Shown one piece after another: positions 9,060 to 17,779 of a stretch of 44,576 nt of DNA (position 1 is the stretch's first letter; each line of letters starts with the position of its first letter). A program made the position numbers and the translations under genes. The notes beneath the pieces were generated by a model. It was not told where the DNA came from. It did not search any database and saw only the letters and a program-made list of their open reading frames with translations. Source of the stretch: an uncultured Saprospiraceae bacterium. Lineage in GTDB: Bacteria; Bacteroidota; Bacteroidia; Chitinophagales; Saprospiraceae. The stretch is from contig CALGJW010000158.1 in NCBI GenBank assembly GCA_937930025.1, positions 1 to 44,576 on the forward strand. The letters run 5' to 3'.

Positions 9060-10520
9060 CTATTGCGTCTTCACAAATTTTTCCATTATTGTCTTATCTC
9101 CAATTGTGATTTCAAGGAAATATACTCCTTGTAATAATTTTGATATATCGAATTGAGTTGAAGTTCCAAATTTTTCAGTAATGACTTCAAATTTTCTACC
9201 CACCGTATTGTAAATTACAAATGCATGTTGCGAGGATTCAGGATGCTTCAAATTTAGCATACCGCTGCTTGGATTTGGAAACAAACTAAATTTCCTTAAT
9301 GATAAATCTGAATTATTTGATACAGTTATACAGGATGTTGGCCGCACTTCCCATTCATAAAAATAGTAGTAATTGTTATCATTGCCAGTATGTCCATGAA
9401 TGGATATCAAATCATTCAAAACATACGGATACTCATTATGCGTATCGATTCGAAGAAATCGCTCGGACGCAAGACCTAATTGGAAATTTTGACCAATAGG
9501 AACAAAAAAATTGAGTTCAACACGATGTTCTCCTTCTGGGATGTTGACAATTTTAGATTCTAGAACATCACCTGCTTCGTTAGTTAAAACTATAGTTCGT
9601 GGTTGCTCTTTCTGGCTATAGACTTTGACACTAGAAATAATTAAATCATCATAGGAGTCAAAGATCAATTTTCGATTTAATCCTTCGTTATAAGAACCAG
9701 ATCCAGAATTTACCCCTCCAACGATTTGATGGGCTGGAGTGTCCCCATCTCCGATCTTTATAAGTTCAGTTTTTGAAATTTGGTTTTCGCCAAAATCATT
9801 TGTTACTTTTAAACTAACTGAATAATCTCCTTCGGATTCATAATAGTGCAAAGGTGATTGTTCAATTGAAGTATTTCCATCTCCAAACTCCCAAAGCCAG
9901 GAAGTTGGTCTTGGCCAAGATTGATCTTCAAATTGAACTTCCAAAGATCCACAGCCATACTGTTTGTCCACAATGAAAAATGGCTCACTGGCATAATTGA
10001 CGCTAGGACATTCCTCCAATTCCTCAAGTCCAAAAGCAACACCCTGACTTCGAATTCCATTTATTTTTTCAATTTTTCTGTCTTGACAAATTTTTAAAAT
10101 GGTAGGATAGGAGTTGATTTTATAAATTTCTGCCATCATGGAATGTTCTAGAATTGGATAGGATGCTCCATTTGTCCAGTTTCCTTCTGTATTATTTCCA
10201 ATGCCATATATTGCATCTGTATCTGTACTTAAATAACTCTCAATCATTAATATTACGGCTTCGTCAGTTCCGGCTGGACCCACCTCCAGATATAATTCTT
10301 CCAATATTTTGGTATTGTGCCAATTCCAACAAGGGACGCAACCCGTAAAGAAAAAATCTACGATAACATCTTTGCCTGAGGCTAAAATATCATAGAGATT
10401 ATGTTCTTCTCCATTCAGATCAACACCTGTAAAATTCGGCGCAATGGTTCCATCTGGCAACTGCGAAAACGAGTTGATTGAAATCAATAGGCAGAAAAGT
10501 ACTATTAGTTTTCTTAGCAT
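9060..10520 (-). CDS. Secreted thioredoxin-fold (TlpA/AhpC-TSA) protein with PKD domain and T9SS tail
   Basis: 486 aa from the ATG at 10520, chosen because MLRKLIVLFCLLISI is a clear signal peptide; the frame is open further upstream. Residues 22-170 form a TlpA-like thioredoxin fold with the redox pair C61-V-P-C64 in FFFTGCVPCWNW. Residues about 185-265 are a PKD domain (WLWEFGDGNTS, YSVSLKVTN). A beta-rich middle follows, and the end is a T9SS type A tail (LFPNPSSGML, GVYFLEITIGDK). A surface thiol-disulfide reductase or redox chaperone is likely by family. It sits 28 bp after acsA and 37 bp before the TonB receptor on the same strand. Confidence 0.87.
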   Translation of the reverse strand: MLRKLIVLFCLLISINSFSQLPDGTIAPNFTGVDLNGEEHNLYDILASGKDVIVDFFFTGCVPCWNWHNTKILEELYLEVGPAGTDEAVILMIESYLSTDTDAIYGIGNNTEGNWTNGASYPILEHSMMAEIYKINSYPTILKICQDRKIEKINGIRSQGVAFGLEELEECPSVNYASEPFFIVDKQYGCGSLEVQFEDQSWPRPTSWLWEFGDGNTSIEQSPLHYYESEGDYSVSLKVTNDFGENQISKTELIKIGDGDTPAHQIVGGVNSGSGSYNEGLNRKLIFDSYDDLIISSVKVYSQKEQPRTIVLTNEAGDVLESKIVNIPEGEHRVELNFFVPIGQNFQLGLASERFLRIDTHNEYPYVLNDLISIHGHTGNDNNYYYFYEWEVRPTSCITVSNNSDLSLRKFSLFPNPSSGMLNLKHPESSQHAFVIYNTVGRKFEVITEKFGTSTQFDISKLLQGVYFLEITIGDKTIMEKFVKTQ

Positions 10521-10548
10521 TGCTTTATGGTTCGTTGAATTTACTTTC

Positions 10549-12459
10549 TCAAATATTACTGGCACCAAGTTTTATTTCCTCGACTACTTCGGGGTTTAGT
10601 AGGGTGGATACATCCCCAAGATTACCAGTATCTTTTGAAGCAATCTTCCTTAAAATTCTCCGCATGATTTTACCAGAACGTGTTTTTGGCAGTCCGCTAA
10701 CGAATTGAATTTTATCCGGTTTTGCAATTGGACCGATTTCCTTGGTGACAGTTGCTATGATTCCTTTGCGCAATTCATCATTCAATTCGGCTCCCTGGGT
10801 AATCACATAGGCATAAATACCTTGGCCTTTTATATCATGCGGATATCCTACGACCGCAGATTCCACCACTGCTGGATTTTCGTTAATGGCATTTTCGACT
10901 TCCGCAGTTCCCATTCTATGGCCGGATACATTGATTACATCATCCACTCTTCCGATTACTCGGATGCGACCATCTTCATCGCGCCTTGCGCCATCACCAG
11001 TGAAGTACATATTTTTAAATGCGGAAAAGTAAACATTCCTGCATCTTTCATGGTCACCATAAGTCGTGCGTATCATGGAAGGCCATGGGAATTTTATACA
11101 AAGTAAACCTTCCACATCGTTGCCCTCTTTTATATTCCCATCTGTGTCAACCAATACCGGCTGAATACCGGGAATGGGGTAGGAGGCATAAGTTGGTTTA
11201 CAATCTGTAATACCAGGAAGCGGGGTAATCATAATTCCTCCAGTTTCGGTTTGCCACCAGGTATCAATGATTGGTGCATTTCCTTTACCGATATGCTTAT
11301 CGTACCAATGCCAAGCTTCCTCATTGATAGGTTCACCAACGGAGCCTAATAGCTTTATAGAAGAAAGATCGTATTTAGCAGGCCACTCCTCTCCTTTTGC
11401 CATCAATGCGCGTATAGCAGTTGGTGCTGTATAAAATTGATTTACTTTATGCTTCTCACAAATTTCCCAAAATCTTCCGGCGTCAGGAAATGTGGGTACT
11501 CCTTCAAACATCAGGGTGGTTGCCCCGGCTAGTAATGGTCCATAAACAATGTAGGAATGTCCAGTGATCCAGCCTATGTCTGCGGTACACCAATAAATAT
11601 CTCCCTCTTTATATTGAAAAACATTTTTGAATGTGTAACAGGTGTATACCATATATCCTCCGCAGGTATGAACAACTCCTTTGGGTTTTCCAGTTGAACC
11701 GGAAGTATAAAGAATGAAAAGCATGTCTTCTGCATTCATTATTTCTGCTGGGCATTCAGTCGATTGTGTATAGACGACGTCATGCCACCATCGATCTGTG
11801 TCATCTGACCACATTAAGGTATCTCCATCTATGTCTGCGGTTTGCAAAACCATAACGTGTTCCACAGAATTACATCCAATGTCCATGGCGTCATCAACGA
11901 CTTGCTTTACAGGAATTTGTTTTGTTCCGCGATAATTATAATCAGAGCAAATAATCATCTTAGCTTCTGCATCATCGACTCGGTCGGCCAAAGCTTGTGC
12001 GGAAAAACCGGCAAAAACGACGGAATGAACTGCTCCGATTCTAGCGCAGGCCAATACAGCAATTGCGAGCTCGGGTACCATTGGCATATAAAATACTACT
12101 CGATCTCCTTTTTTTATTCCTTTGCTTTTAAGCCCATTTGCGACCTTGCAAACTTCTTCTAACAATTGCTTATACGTAAATTTTTGTACCGGGTCTCCAG
12201 GATTATTGGGTTCCCAAAGAATCGCAACTTGATCTCCTCTTGTGGCAATATGTCTGTCGAGGCAATTTTCTGTGATATTGACTTGGCCATCTTCAAACCA
12301 TCGTACATCAGGTCCATCAAAATTCCAATCGAGCACTTTAGTAAATGGTTTTTGCCATTGAAAAGTTCTGGCTTGTTCCGCCCAAAATTCCTCCGGGTTG
12401 TCCACCGATTTTTTATATACTTCTTTGTATTCTTCTAATGATTTTATCTGGTGTGTCAT
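10549..12459 (-). CDS. acsA: Acetyl-CoA synthetase (AMP-forming)
   Basis: 636 aa, full length for Acs. It activates acetate to acetyl-AMP and then acetyl-CoA in the cytoplasm. Motifs in order: ADP/AMP-binding P-loop YTSGSTGKPKGVVHT (about 256-270), the acetate-site segment WWQTETGGIMITPLPG (about 410), GRVDDVINVSGHRMGTAEVE (about 515), and the C-terminal catalytic lysine Lys597 in TRSGKIMRRIL, which is the site acetylated by Pat-type enzymes in other bacteria. The start MTHQIKSLEEY is unambiguous. First gene of a possible three-gene minus-strand run with the PKD protein and TonB receptor, although no functional link is obvious. Confidence 0.97.
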   Translation of the reverse strand: MTHQIKSLEEYKEVYKKSVDNPEEFWAEQARTFQWQKPFTKVLDWNFDGPDVRWFEDGQVNITENCLDRHIATRGDQVAILWEPNNPGDPVQKFTYKQLLEEVCKVANGLKSKGIKKGDRVVFYMPMVPELAIAVLACARIGAVHSVVFAGFSAQALADRVDDAEAKMIICSDYNYRGTKQIPVKQVVDDAMDIGCNSVEHVMVLQTADIDGDTLMWSDDTDRWWHDVVYTQSTECPAEIMNAEDMLFILYTSGSTGKPKGVVHTCGGYMVYTCYTFKNVFQYKEGDIYWCTADIGWITGHSYIVYGPLLAGATTLMFEGVPTFPDAGRFWEICEKHKVNQFYTAPTAIRALMAKGEEWPAKYDLSSIKLLGSVGEPINEEAWHWYDKHIGKGNAPIIDTWWQTETGGIMITPLPGITDCKPTYASYPIPGIQPVLVDTDGNIKEGNDVEGLLCIKFPWPSMIRTTYGDHERCRNVYFSAFKNMYFTGDGARRDEDGRIRVIGRVDDVINVSGHRMGTAEVENAINENPAVVESAVVGYPHDIKGQGIYAYVITQGAELNDELRKGIIATVTKEIGPIAKPDKIQFVSGLPKTRSGKIMRRILRKIASKDTGNLGDVSTLLNPEVVEEIKLGASNI

Positions 12460-12764
12460 GACTTATTTCTTTTCTGGGTTTAAGATAGGGAAAAGTAAAA
12501 AGGAAAAAAATATTGATTTCCTCAAACTGGATAAAGAGCAGCTCATATCAGAGATAAAAAGCGGAAAATATTTTTGGAATGGCTAAAGTAAAATACATTG
12601 AAATGATAGGGTGAAAAATGGATAGGCCTTCTAAGGTCAATTTTCGCACTTGGATTATATGTTTATTATATTTTGAAGGGCTAACCCTGATCGATAATTT
12701 TTTGTCGATAGGCCATCAAGATTAATAAAAATTCATAATTTCATCTCAAACAAAACAATCTATT
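12460..12764. other. Intergenic region between divergent acsA and DUF1761 gene
   Basis: 305 bp of AT-rich DNA between divergent starts. It must hold both promoters. A short open frame across the acsA start (to 12586) has no family signature and I do not call it. I see no clear hairpin, tRNA or full TAnnTTTG-type promoter match. Confidence 0.5.
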
Positions 12765-13277
12765 ATGCCTACTAATTGGTACATGTTCTTAGTTTCGGCC
12801 CTTATTCCATTGGCCGTAGGATTTATTTATTATCATAAAGCTGTATTTGGCAAGGCCTGGATGAATGTCAATGGGTTTACCGATGAATCCATGGAAGGAG
12901 CAAACATGGGAGTTATTTTTGCTGCGACTTTCTTTCTAGGATGCCTTTTTTCCTTTTTCCTTTCATCCTTAGTAATTCACCAAGGAGGAGTTTTTAGCAT
13001 GCTTGCACCGGAGGTTATGACTTCTGGATCCGCGGAGCAAATCTTCTTTAATGAAACCATGGCGAAATATGGACATACAGGAAGAAGCTTTTTTCATGGG
13101 GCCATTCATGGAATAATGACTAGCGTATTTTTCGTTTTACCGATCATCGCTATCAATGCACTATTTGAACGTCGAGGATGGAAATACATCTTTCTTCACT
13201 TTGGATATTGGTTGATTTGCTTGATCTTAATGGGAGGACTTATTTGTAGCACATTGAAATATGCTCCATTGAGTTAG
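12765..13277 (+). CDS. DUF1761 family membrane protein
   Basis: 170 aa, four predicted membrane segments (about 5-25, 50-75, 112-132, 140-163). The N-terminus with a short helix followed by GFIYYHKAVFGKAWM, and the region SFFHGAIHGIMTSVFFVLPI, fit the DUF1761 family of small inner-membrane proteins with no known function. Single gene, divergent from acsA, followed by a strong terminator. Confidence 0.8.
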   Translation: MPTNWYMFLVSALIPLAVGFIYYHKAVFGKAWMNVNGFTDESMEGANMGVIFAATFFLGCLFSFFLSSLVIHQGGVFSMLAPEVMTSGSAEQIFFNETMAKYGHTGRSFFHGAIHGIMTSVFFVLPIIAINALFERRGWKYIFLHFGYWLICLILMGGLICSTLKYAPLS

Positions 13278-13299
13278 AGATAGCCCAAAATATTAAAAA

Positions 13300-13340
13300 T
13301 AAAGGATGGTCAGCAAACGCTAACCATCCTTTATTTTTTT
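13300..13340. terminator. Rho-independent terminator, bidirectional
   Basis: Stem of 14 bp with one mismatch (13301-13314 pairing with 13319-13332) around an AAAC loop, with a run of seven T on the plus side and a shorter T-rich tract for the minus strand. It separates the DUF1761 gene from the convergent SPOR gene. Confidence 0.85.
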
Positions 13341-13378
13341 CTCGAGAATTAAAGTGAAAGAAGTATTTCTAAGTTTTA

Positions 13379-14131
13379 CTATTCCGCTTTTAGAATAAAT
13401 GCGTCGGAGGCAAATCTTTTTTTAAAATCAACTAAAGTTTTATCTAGTATTTTTTTATCGCAAGGAAGAAAGACGCCTATTCTAGTTAGCCCACGAAATG
13501 GCTTTTTGAATAATTTGTAATTTTCTTTTTCCAAGGTTTGAACAAGTCTTTTGCGATTGTTATTTTGTTTGAATGCTCCTATTAATATTACGCAATCTTC
13601 TACATCCTTCGGATTGACAACCGCTGGCTTTGGTATTTCTTTAGCTTTTGGAATTGTTTTAGGAGGCACAACTTTAGCTGGAACAATTTCTTTAACTTTT
13701 TCAGCAACTTTAGACTCCAGCAAATAGTTATTAACTGTATCTTTCTTTACTTCGATTGGATCAGGTGTTTTGATCTTTGTTTTTTCTTCAATAAATCCTA
13801 AACCGCTTTGGCCCTGTTCATTTATTCGTATTGGCTTTGCCAAACTATCTATACTGTTGATTAAACTATCAGTCCTATTGTTTTCAATGAATTCTTTTTC
13901 AGATTTAATAGGCCTATCAGACGCCTCAACAGCAACAAAGGTTTTAGTTTCTTCTGGAAGTTCTATTTTTAAAGGAGCTCTACTTTGTGAATCATGTACA
14001 ACTTGAGGAGCTGGAATTGGCTGATCGAAAACGCCCATTGAGTACAGGATAAAACCTGAAAAAATGGCTATGACAACCATTGCGATAATAAAGTCCGTTC
14101 TATCTTTTTCGTTGTGGAAGAATGAATTCAA
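13379..14131 (-). CDS. SPOR-domain membrane-anchored protein
   Basis: 250 aa. A short cytoplasmic N-terminus, one membrane helix (about 15-35, FIIAMVVIAIFSGFILYSMG), a long Pro/Lys/Glu-rich periplasmic linker (40-175) and a C-terminal SPOR domain (about 178-250, starting CVILIGAFKQNNN). SPOR domains bind denuded peptidoglycan strands at division sites, so a role in division or wall remodelling is the family inference. The start is a TTG at 14131; the first ATG (Met18) would begin inside the membrane helix, which makes TTG preferable. Confidence 0.82.
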   Translation of the reverse strand: MNSFFHNEKDRTDFIIAMVVIAIFSGFILYSMGVFDQPIPAPQVVHDSQSRAPLKIELPEETKTFVAVEASDRPIKSEKEFIENNRTDSLINSIDSLAKPIRINEQGQSGLGFIEEKTKIKTPDPIEVKKDTVNNYLLESKVAEKVKEIVPAKVVPPKTIPKAKEIPKPAVVNPKDVEDCVILIGAFKQNNNRKRLVQTLEKENYKLFKKPFRGLTRIGVFLPCDKKILDKTLVDFKKRFASDAFILKAE

Positions 14132-14161
14132 AATAAGTTGGTGGTTGGTTATGTGGAAGTT

Positions 14162-14202
14162 AAAAAAGTTTAGAGGCGCACTTCTTAAGTGGCCTCTAAA
14201 CT
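14162..14202 (-). terminator. Terminator of the mechanosensitive channel gene
   Basis: Perfect 11-bp stem (AGTTTAGAGGC at 14167-14177 with its complement at 14192-14202); the loop can pair further (CACTT/AAGTG). Read on the minus strand it is followed by TTTTTT, as expected for the gene ending at 14217. Confidence 0.85.
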
Positions 14203-14216
14203 ATATGTGTGTTTAT

Positions 14217-15389
14217 TTATTTTTTAAGCCTGTCGAAGAAATTTTGCAATTCTTTTCCAGCTGCTTCTCTTCCTCCAAGTCCAAAGGATAATGCAAAGGC
14301 TACGGCAATAGCTCCAAGGGTTAATCCAAAAGCAAGGTTAACAATGCTTTCTGCTATTCCCATAGTATGTAATGAGAATGCTAAAAATATTCCAAGTACT
14401 GCGAATCGTATGATTGGGGCTAAAGATTTGTTACTTCCAGACACAGCTTTTACTGCAATGTTTGAAACGAAAATTCCACCCATCAATATAATCAGTCCAA
14501 AGAAAACTTTACCGCCAATGTTCATCACTGTGGTTAGAATTACTTCAACTTGTCCAAGTTCTAATTTGTTGGCTGCTGCAATAACACCTGTAATCATGAT
14601 GAAGAAAAACATCACGTTTCCTACTAGCTTTGAAATAGAAGTGTCTCCAAGCATTGAACCTAAACCCAAATTTTCAGCCATAGAATCAGCTCCTAAATTC
14701 CTCAATAGATCTGAAACTATATTGGTTACATATTTTCCAATTACATAGAAAATTCCTAATAGAATAAAAGCAGCTAAGATTAAAGGAATAGAATTTAATA
14801 ATGAACTTAGCATTTCTTTTGCTGGATCAGAAATAGCCGTCATATCCAACGTGTCAAAAGCCAAAATCAAAATTGGAATGAAAACTAAAATGAAAACTAG
14901 TTGGCTTACTAACTTAGCAAGGTCAAATGATTTCGTATCAAAACCCATACGGGCACTAAGCGATTCAAGACCTTCAGCTAAGAATCCTGTTGCTTGAGAA
15001 ACGATTGAAGCGATCATGTAACCAGCAAAACCGATAACTCCTGCTCCTATAACTTTTGGAAGGTAGTTAACAAATTGTCCTAGCATATCTTCTAAAGGTT
15101 TCAATACACTATCAACACCTAGAAGGTTTAATACAATTAATAGGACGAAAAGCACCATTAAATAATATACTAGCTTGCCAACGAATTCGTCAATTCGCAT
15201 TGGCGAATTCATCTTAGCGGCTAAACGCTCATCAATACTTGTTTTGCTCATTAGTTTGATGACCACTTTCTTTATGATTTTTGCCAACCATAGTCCAATG
15301 ATCAATACCACCAATGCTCCAATAACTCCAGGTAATTGGTCGCCAAATTTTTGGCTTAAAGAAGAAAAAAGATTCGTAAATAACTCCAT
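14217..15389 (-). CDS. Mechanosensitive ion channel family protein (CmpX/TM-helix repeat type)
   Basis: 390 aa, inner-membrane. It carries several copies of the conserved TM-helix repeat (PF05552 type): GVIGALVVLIIGLWLAKII (about 20-38), GAGVIGFAGYMIASIV (about 115), ILAAFILLGIFYVIGKYV (about 205), and GGKVFFGLIILMGGIFVSNI (about 300). It ends with an MscS pore-helix-like segment, LGAIAVAFALSFGLGG, close to the C-terminus. There is no MscS beta-domain or cage after it, which matches the CmpX subgroup rather than classical MscS. Transcribed alone, with its own terminator. Confidence 0.85.
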   Translation of the reverse strand: MELFTNLFSSLSQKFGDQLPGVIGALVVLIIGLWLAKIIKKVVIKLMSKTSIDERLAAKMNSPMRIDEFVGKLVYYLMVLFVLLIVLNLLGVDSVLKPLEDMLGQFVNYLPKVIGAGVIGFAGYMIASIVSQATGFLAEGLESLSARMGFDTKSFDLAKLVSQLVFILVFIPILILAFDTLDMTAISDPAKEMLSSLLNSIPLILAAFILLGIFYVIGKYVTNIVSDLLRNLGADSMAENLGLGSMLGDTSISKLVGNVMFFFIMITGVIAAANKLELGQVEVILTTVMNIGGKVFFGLIILMGGIFVSNIAVKAVSGSNKSLAPIIRFAVLGIFLAFSLHTMGIAESIVNLAFGLTLGAIAVAFALSFGLGGREAAGKELQNFFDRLKK

Positions 15390-15718
15390 AGAAGAATAAG
15401 TTTTTTGTTTTATGAAAATTCGTTTAACTATTCCAACGCACAGCCCCTAACGGCGCTGAACAAGCGATGAAAAAGATAATGAATGGGATATTCTTTAGAC
15501 TGACTATATTTCTAATAGTCACATTAAATAAACTTTAACTTTTGCAAATGTAACTTTTTGACAATAATTAGATCTATGTCCGATCAAAAACGAATCAAAT
15601 GATGTTGAAATTTGCAGTAAAACGTCAATGGAATGGAGACATTAATTATAGCGGGAATGTCAATATATTGGACTTTCCATTTATAATTTAGGTAGGCATA
15701 ATATTGATAACCAATAAT
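15390..15718. other. Intergenic region upstream of the mechanosensitive channel gene
   Basis: 329 bp between the SulP gene stop and the channel gene start, both on the minus strand. It holds an inverted repeat (TGACTAT at 15501-15507 and ATAGTCA at 15515-15521) and a minus-strand match to the Bacteroidota -7 element. No open frame with a recognisable product, tRNA or strong terminator is visible. Confidence 0.5.
15545..15552 (-). promoter_or_regulatory. Candidate -7 promoter element (TAnnTTTG)
   Basis: On the minus strand this reads TACATTTG, an exact match to the Bacteroidota -7 consensus TAnnTTTG, about 155 bp upstream of the channel gene. No TTG lies at the ideal -33 spacing, so the call is tentative. 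Confidence 0.3.
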
Positions 15719-17596
15719 TTAGTTATTTTCTTTACTAGGATATTTATCTTCGACATTCTCAATAAGCCACTGTGAACAATCGGCAAAGTTTTCAAAAACC
15801 TGAGATTTGGGAATAAGATCAGGAATCAGACCAAAGGTTTCTAACAAGTAGGCCGGTTGTTCTTGCAAACCAGTTATAACGGTCGCAATTCCCTTTTGGG
15901 TGAAACTCAAGATGACATCTTCCATCGCAAGAAATCCGGACTTGTCCATATAAGGTACTCTGTCCATTTTAATAACAACTGTGGAGGCTGTATTTGGAAT
16001 TTGACTGGCGAGTTTTTGATATTCACTTGTTGCTCCAAAGAACAATGGGCCATTCACATCCTTCACAAAAACTTCTTCTCTTAGGTTTACTGGGATATCA
16101 TCTCTACTAGAATTCATAAGTGATTCATCCAAAGGAGAGACGGTTGATTCCTTTCCGGTTAGGTCGCCCATTTTTTTCATAAACATCAAACTGGAAAGAA
16201 CCAAGCCAATGGCTACTGCAAAAATCAAATCCCAAAAGACGGTAAGCAATAGGACAGTGATCAAAACCAAAGCATCTGTTCTAGGCATAGACCTTAGCGC
16301 CCGTAACCCTTTGTAGTCCATCACACCAATTCCAACGGTAATTAAAATCCCGGCTAATACAGCCAATGGAATTTGTGAAGCATAAGGTCCAAGAATTAAT
16401 AAAATAACCAAAAGCAAAGAAGCGGCGATCATTCCAGAAAGTTTGGTTTTTCCCCCTGAGTCAATGTTTACAACAGTTCGAATAGTTGCTCCGGCTCCAG
16501 GAATTCCCCCAAATACGGCTGCGATACTATTCCCAATACCTTGGCCAATTAATTCCTTATCAGAATTATGCTTGGTTTTAGTCATGTTATCCGCGACTAT
16601 AGAAGTTAATAAAGAATCTATCGCTCCTAAAAGTGCCAATGATATAGCGGTGAATATATAGGGCTGAAGTGCGCTAAATGAAAATCCAGATATCATACTG
16701 GTCACATAAAGTTTGGGAAAACCTGAAGGAATGGTACCTATAGGTTCTACTTCCCAGCCAGCAAATATTGCAACAAGACTTACTGTTAGCAATGCGACTA
16801 AAGTGCTGGGAACAGCTTTGGTGATGCGTTTAAAGCCAAAGATGATTACGATTGTCAACATTGCAACCATAAATTCCCACCAATTGATATTTTTCAAGGC
16901 TTCTGGAAGGTAACGCAATGCTCCGATCACTCCAGATGCATCTTTAGAAACCAAAGTTTTTGCTTCTAAAAGAATTTCTGAAGGCTCGGTATTTTCTGCT
17001 CTTTTAACGGTCTCTCTAAAATCTTCTAATACTAATAGTCCTTCGTCGGCTTCGTCTTTGAGAATTTTATCCAACAAAACTTCCTCTGCCTGCGGTTTGA
17101 ATTTATCAATATTCGCTTGATCATCTGCTGGGACATATCCAAAAAGTGGGAGTAGTTGTGTGACAAGAATTATCACACCAATTCCAGTCATAAAACCAGA
17201 AACTACTGGATAAGGAATATATTCTATCAATCCACCAAGCTTAATAACCCCAAAAATAATTTGAAATATTCCTGCGAGTAAAAATACTAGGAGTATAATA
17301 GGTAGAGCGGTCTCCATATGGCCGTCATTAGCCTGGACAATTCCCGCAATAATAAGCATACTAACTGCGGTCATCGGAGCTGTTGGACCGGAAATCTGAG
17401 AGCTAGTTCCACCAAAAAGAGAAGCGAAAAATCCAATGAATATGGCTCCAAATAAACCTGCCGCAGCGCCTAGGCCAGATTGGACTCCAAAGGCTAGTGC
17501 CAAAGGCAAGGCTACAATACCTGCGGTTAATCCTCCAAATAAATCTCCTTTGAGGTTAGAGAATAGTCCAGTCTTGCCATCTTTTGAATTAGCCAT
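15719..17596 (-). CDS. SulP family inorganic anion transporter with STAS domain
   Basis: 625 aa, inner-membrane SLC26/SulP transporter for sulfate, bicarbonate or another anion. The N-terminal core (about 10-180 and 245-480) includes GLTAGIVALPLALAFGVQSG and SGPTAPMTAVSMLI; GAGATIRTVVNIDSGGKT lies near 375. The cytoplasmic STAS domain (about 515-615) contains VVIKMDRVPYMDKSGF. A charged insert of about 70 residues (180-250, rich in Glu/Asp/Lys) interrupts the membrane domain, a feature of the longer bacterial SulP proteins. Substrate cannot be assigned; sulfate is tempting because two PAPS-type sulfotransferases lie 13-18 kb away, but bicarbonate transporters share this architecture. Confidence 0.9.
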   Translation of the reverse strand: MANSKDGKTGLFSNLKGDLFGGLTAGIVALPLALAFGVQSGLGAAAGLFGAIFIGFFASLFGGTSSQISGPTAPMTAVSMLIIAGIVQANDGHMETALPIILLVFLLAGIFQIIFGVIKLGGLIEYIPYPVVSGFMTGIGVIILVTQLLPLFGYVPADDQANIDKFKPQAEEVLLDKILKDEADEGLLVLEDFRETVKRAENTEPSEILLEAKTLVSKDASGVIGALRYLPEALKNINWWEFMVAMLTIVIIFGFKRITKAVPSTLVALLTVSLVAIFAGWEVEPIGTIPSGFPKLYVTSMISGFSFSALQPYIFTAISLALLGAIDSLLTSIVADNMTKTKHNSDKELIGQGIGNSIAAVFGGIPGAGATIRTVVNIDSGGKTKLSGMIAASLLLVILLILGPYASQIPLAVLAGILITVGIGVMDYKGLRALRSMPRTDALVLITVLLLTVFWDLIFAVAIGLVLSSLMFMKKMGDLTGKESTVSPLDESLMNSSRDDIPVNLREEVFVKDVNGPLFFGATSEYQKLASQIPNTASTVVIKMDRVPYMDKSGFLAMEDVILSFTQKGIATVITGLQEQPAYLLETFGLIPDLIPKSQVFENFADCSQWLIENVEDKYPSKENN

Positions 17597-17779
17597 GTAC
17601 GTTATCTATTTTTTTGCAAATACAATAGTATTACTATCAAGAAAGATAAACAAACTTCCAATGAGTAAGTCTGATTTTCTGCTTTTAGGTCAAAATTTTA
17701 ACATTTGACCTATAGTAATGTTCAATCAAAGGCCACAGCGGCTGATTTTATCTTAAGACAGGCAATTAGCCAAGCTTAA

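Noticed and set aside
10705-11106. 133-codon frame antisense to acsA
   Set aside because: It lies entirely inside a gene with full Acs motifs on the other strand and shows no family signature.
14209-14748. 179-codon frame antisense to the mechanosensitive channel
   Set aside because: A shadow of the channel gene; Pro/Ser-rich residues derive from the reverse complement of hydrophobic helices.
15501-15521. Inverted repeat as a terminator of the SulP region
   Set aside because: Seven-base arms without a T run on either side and upstream of the channel gene; at most a binding site.
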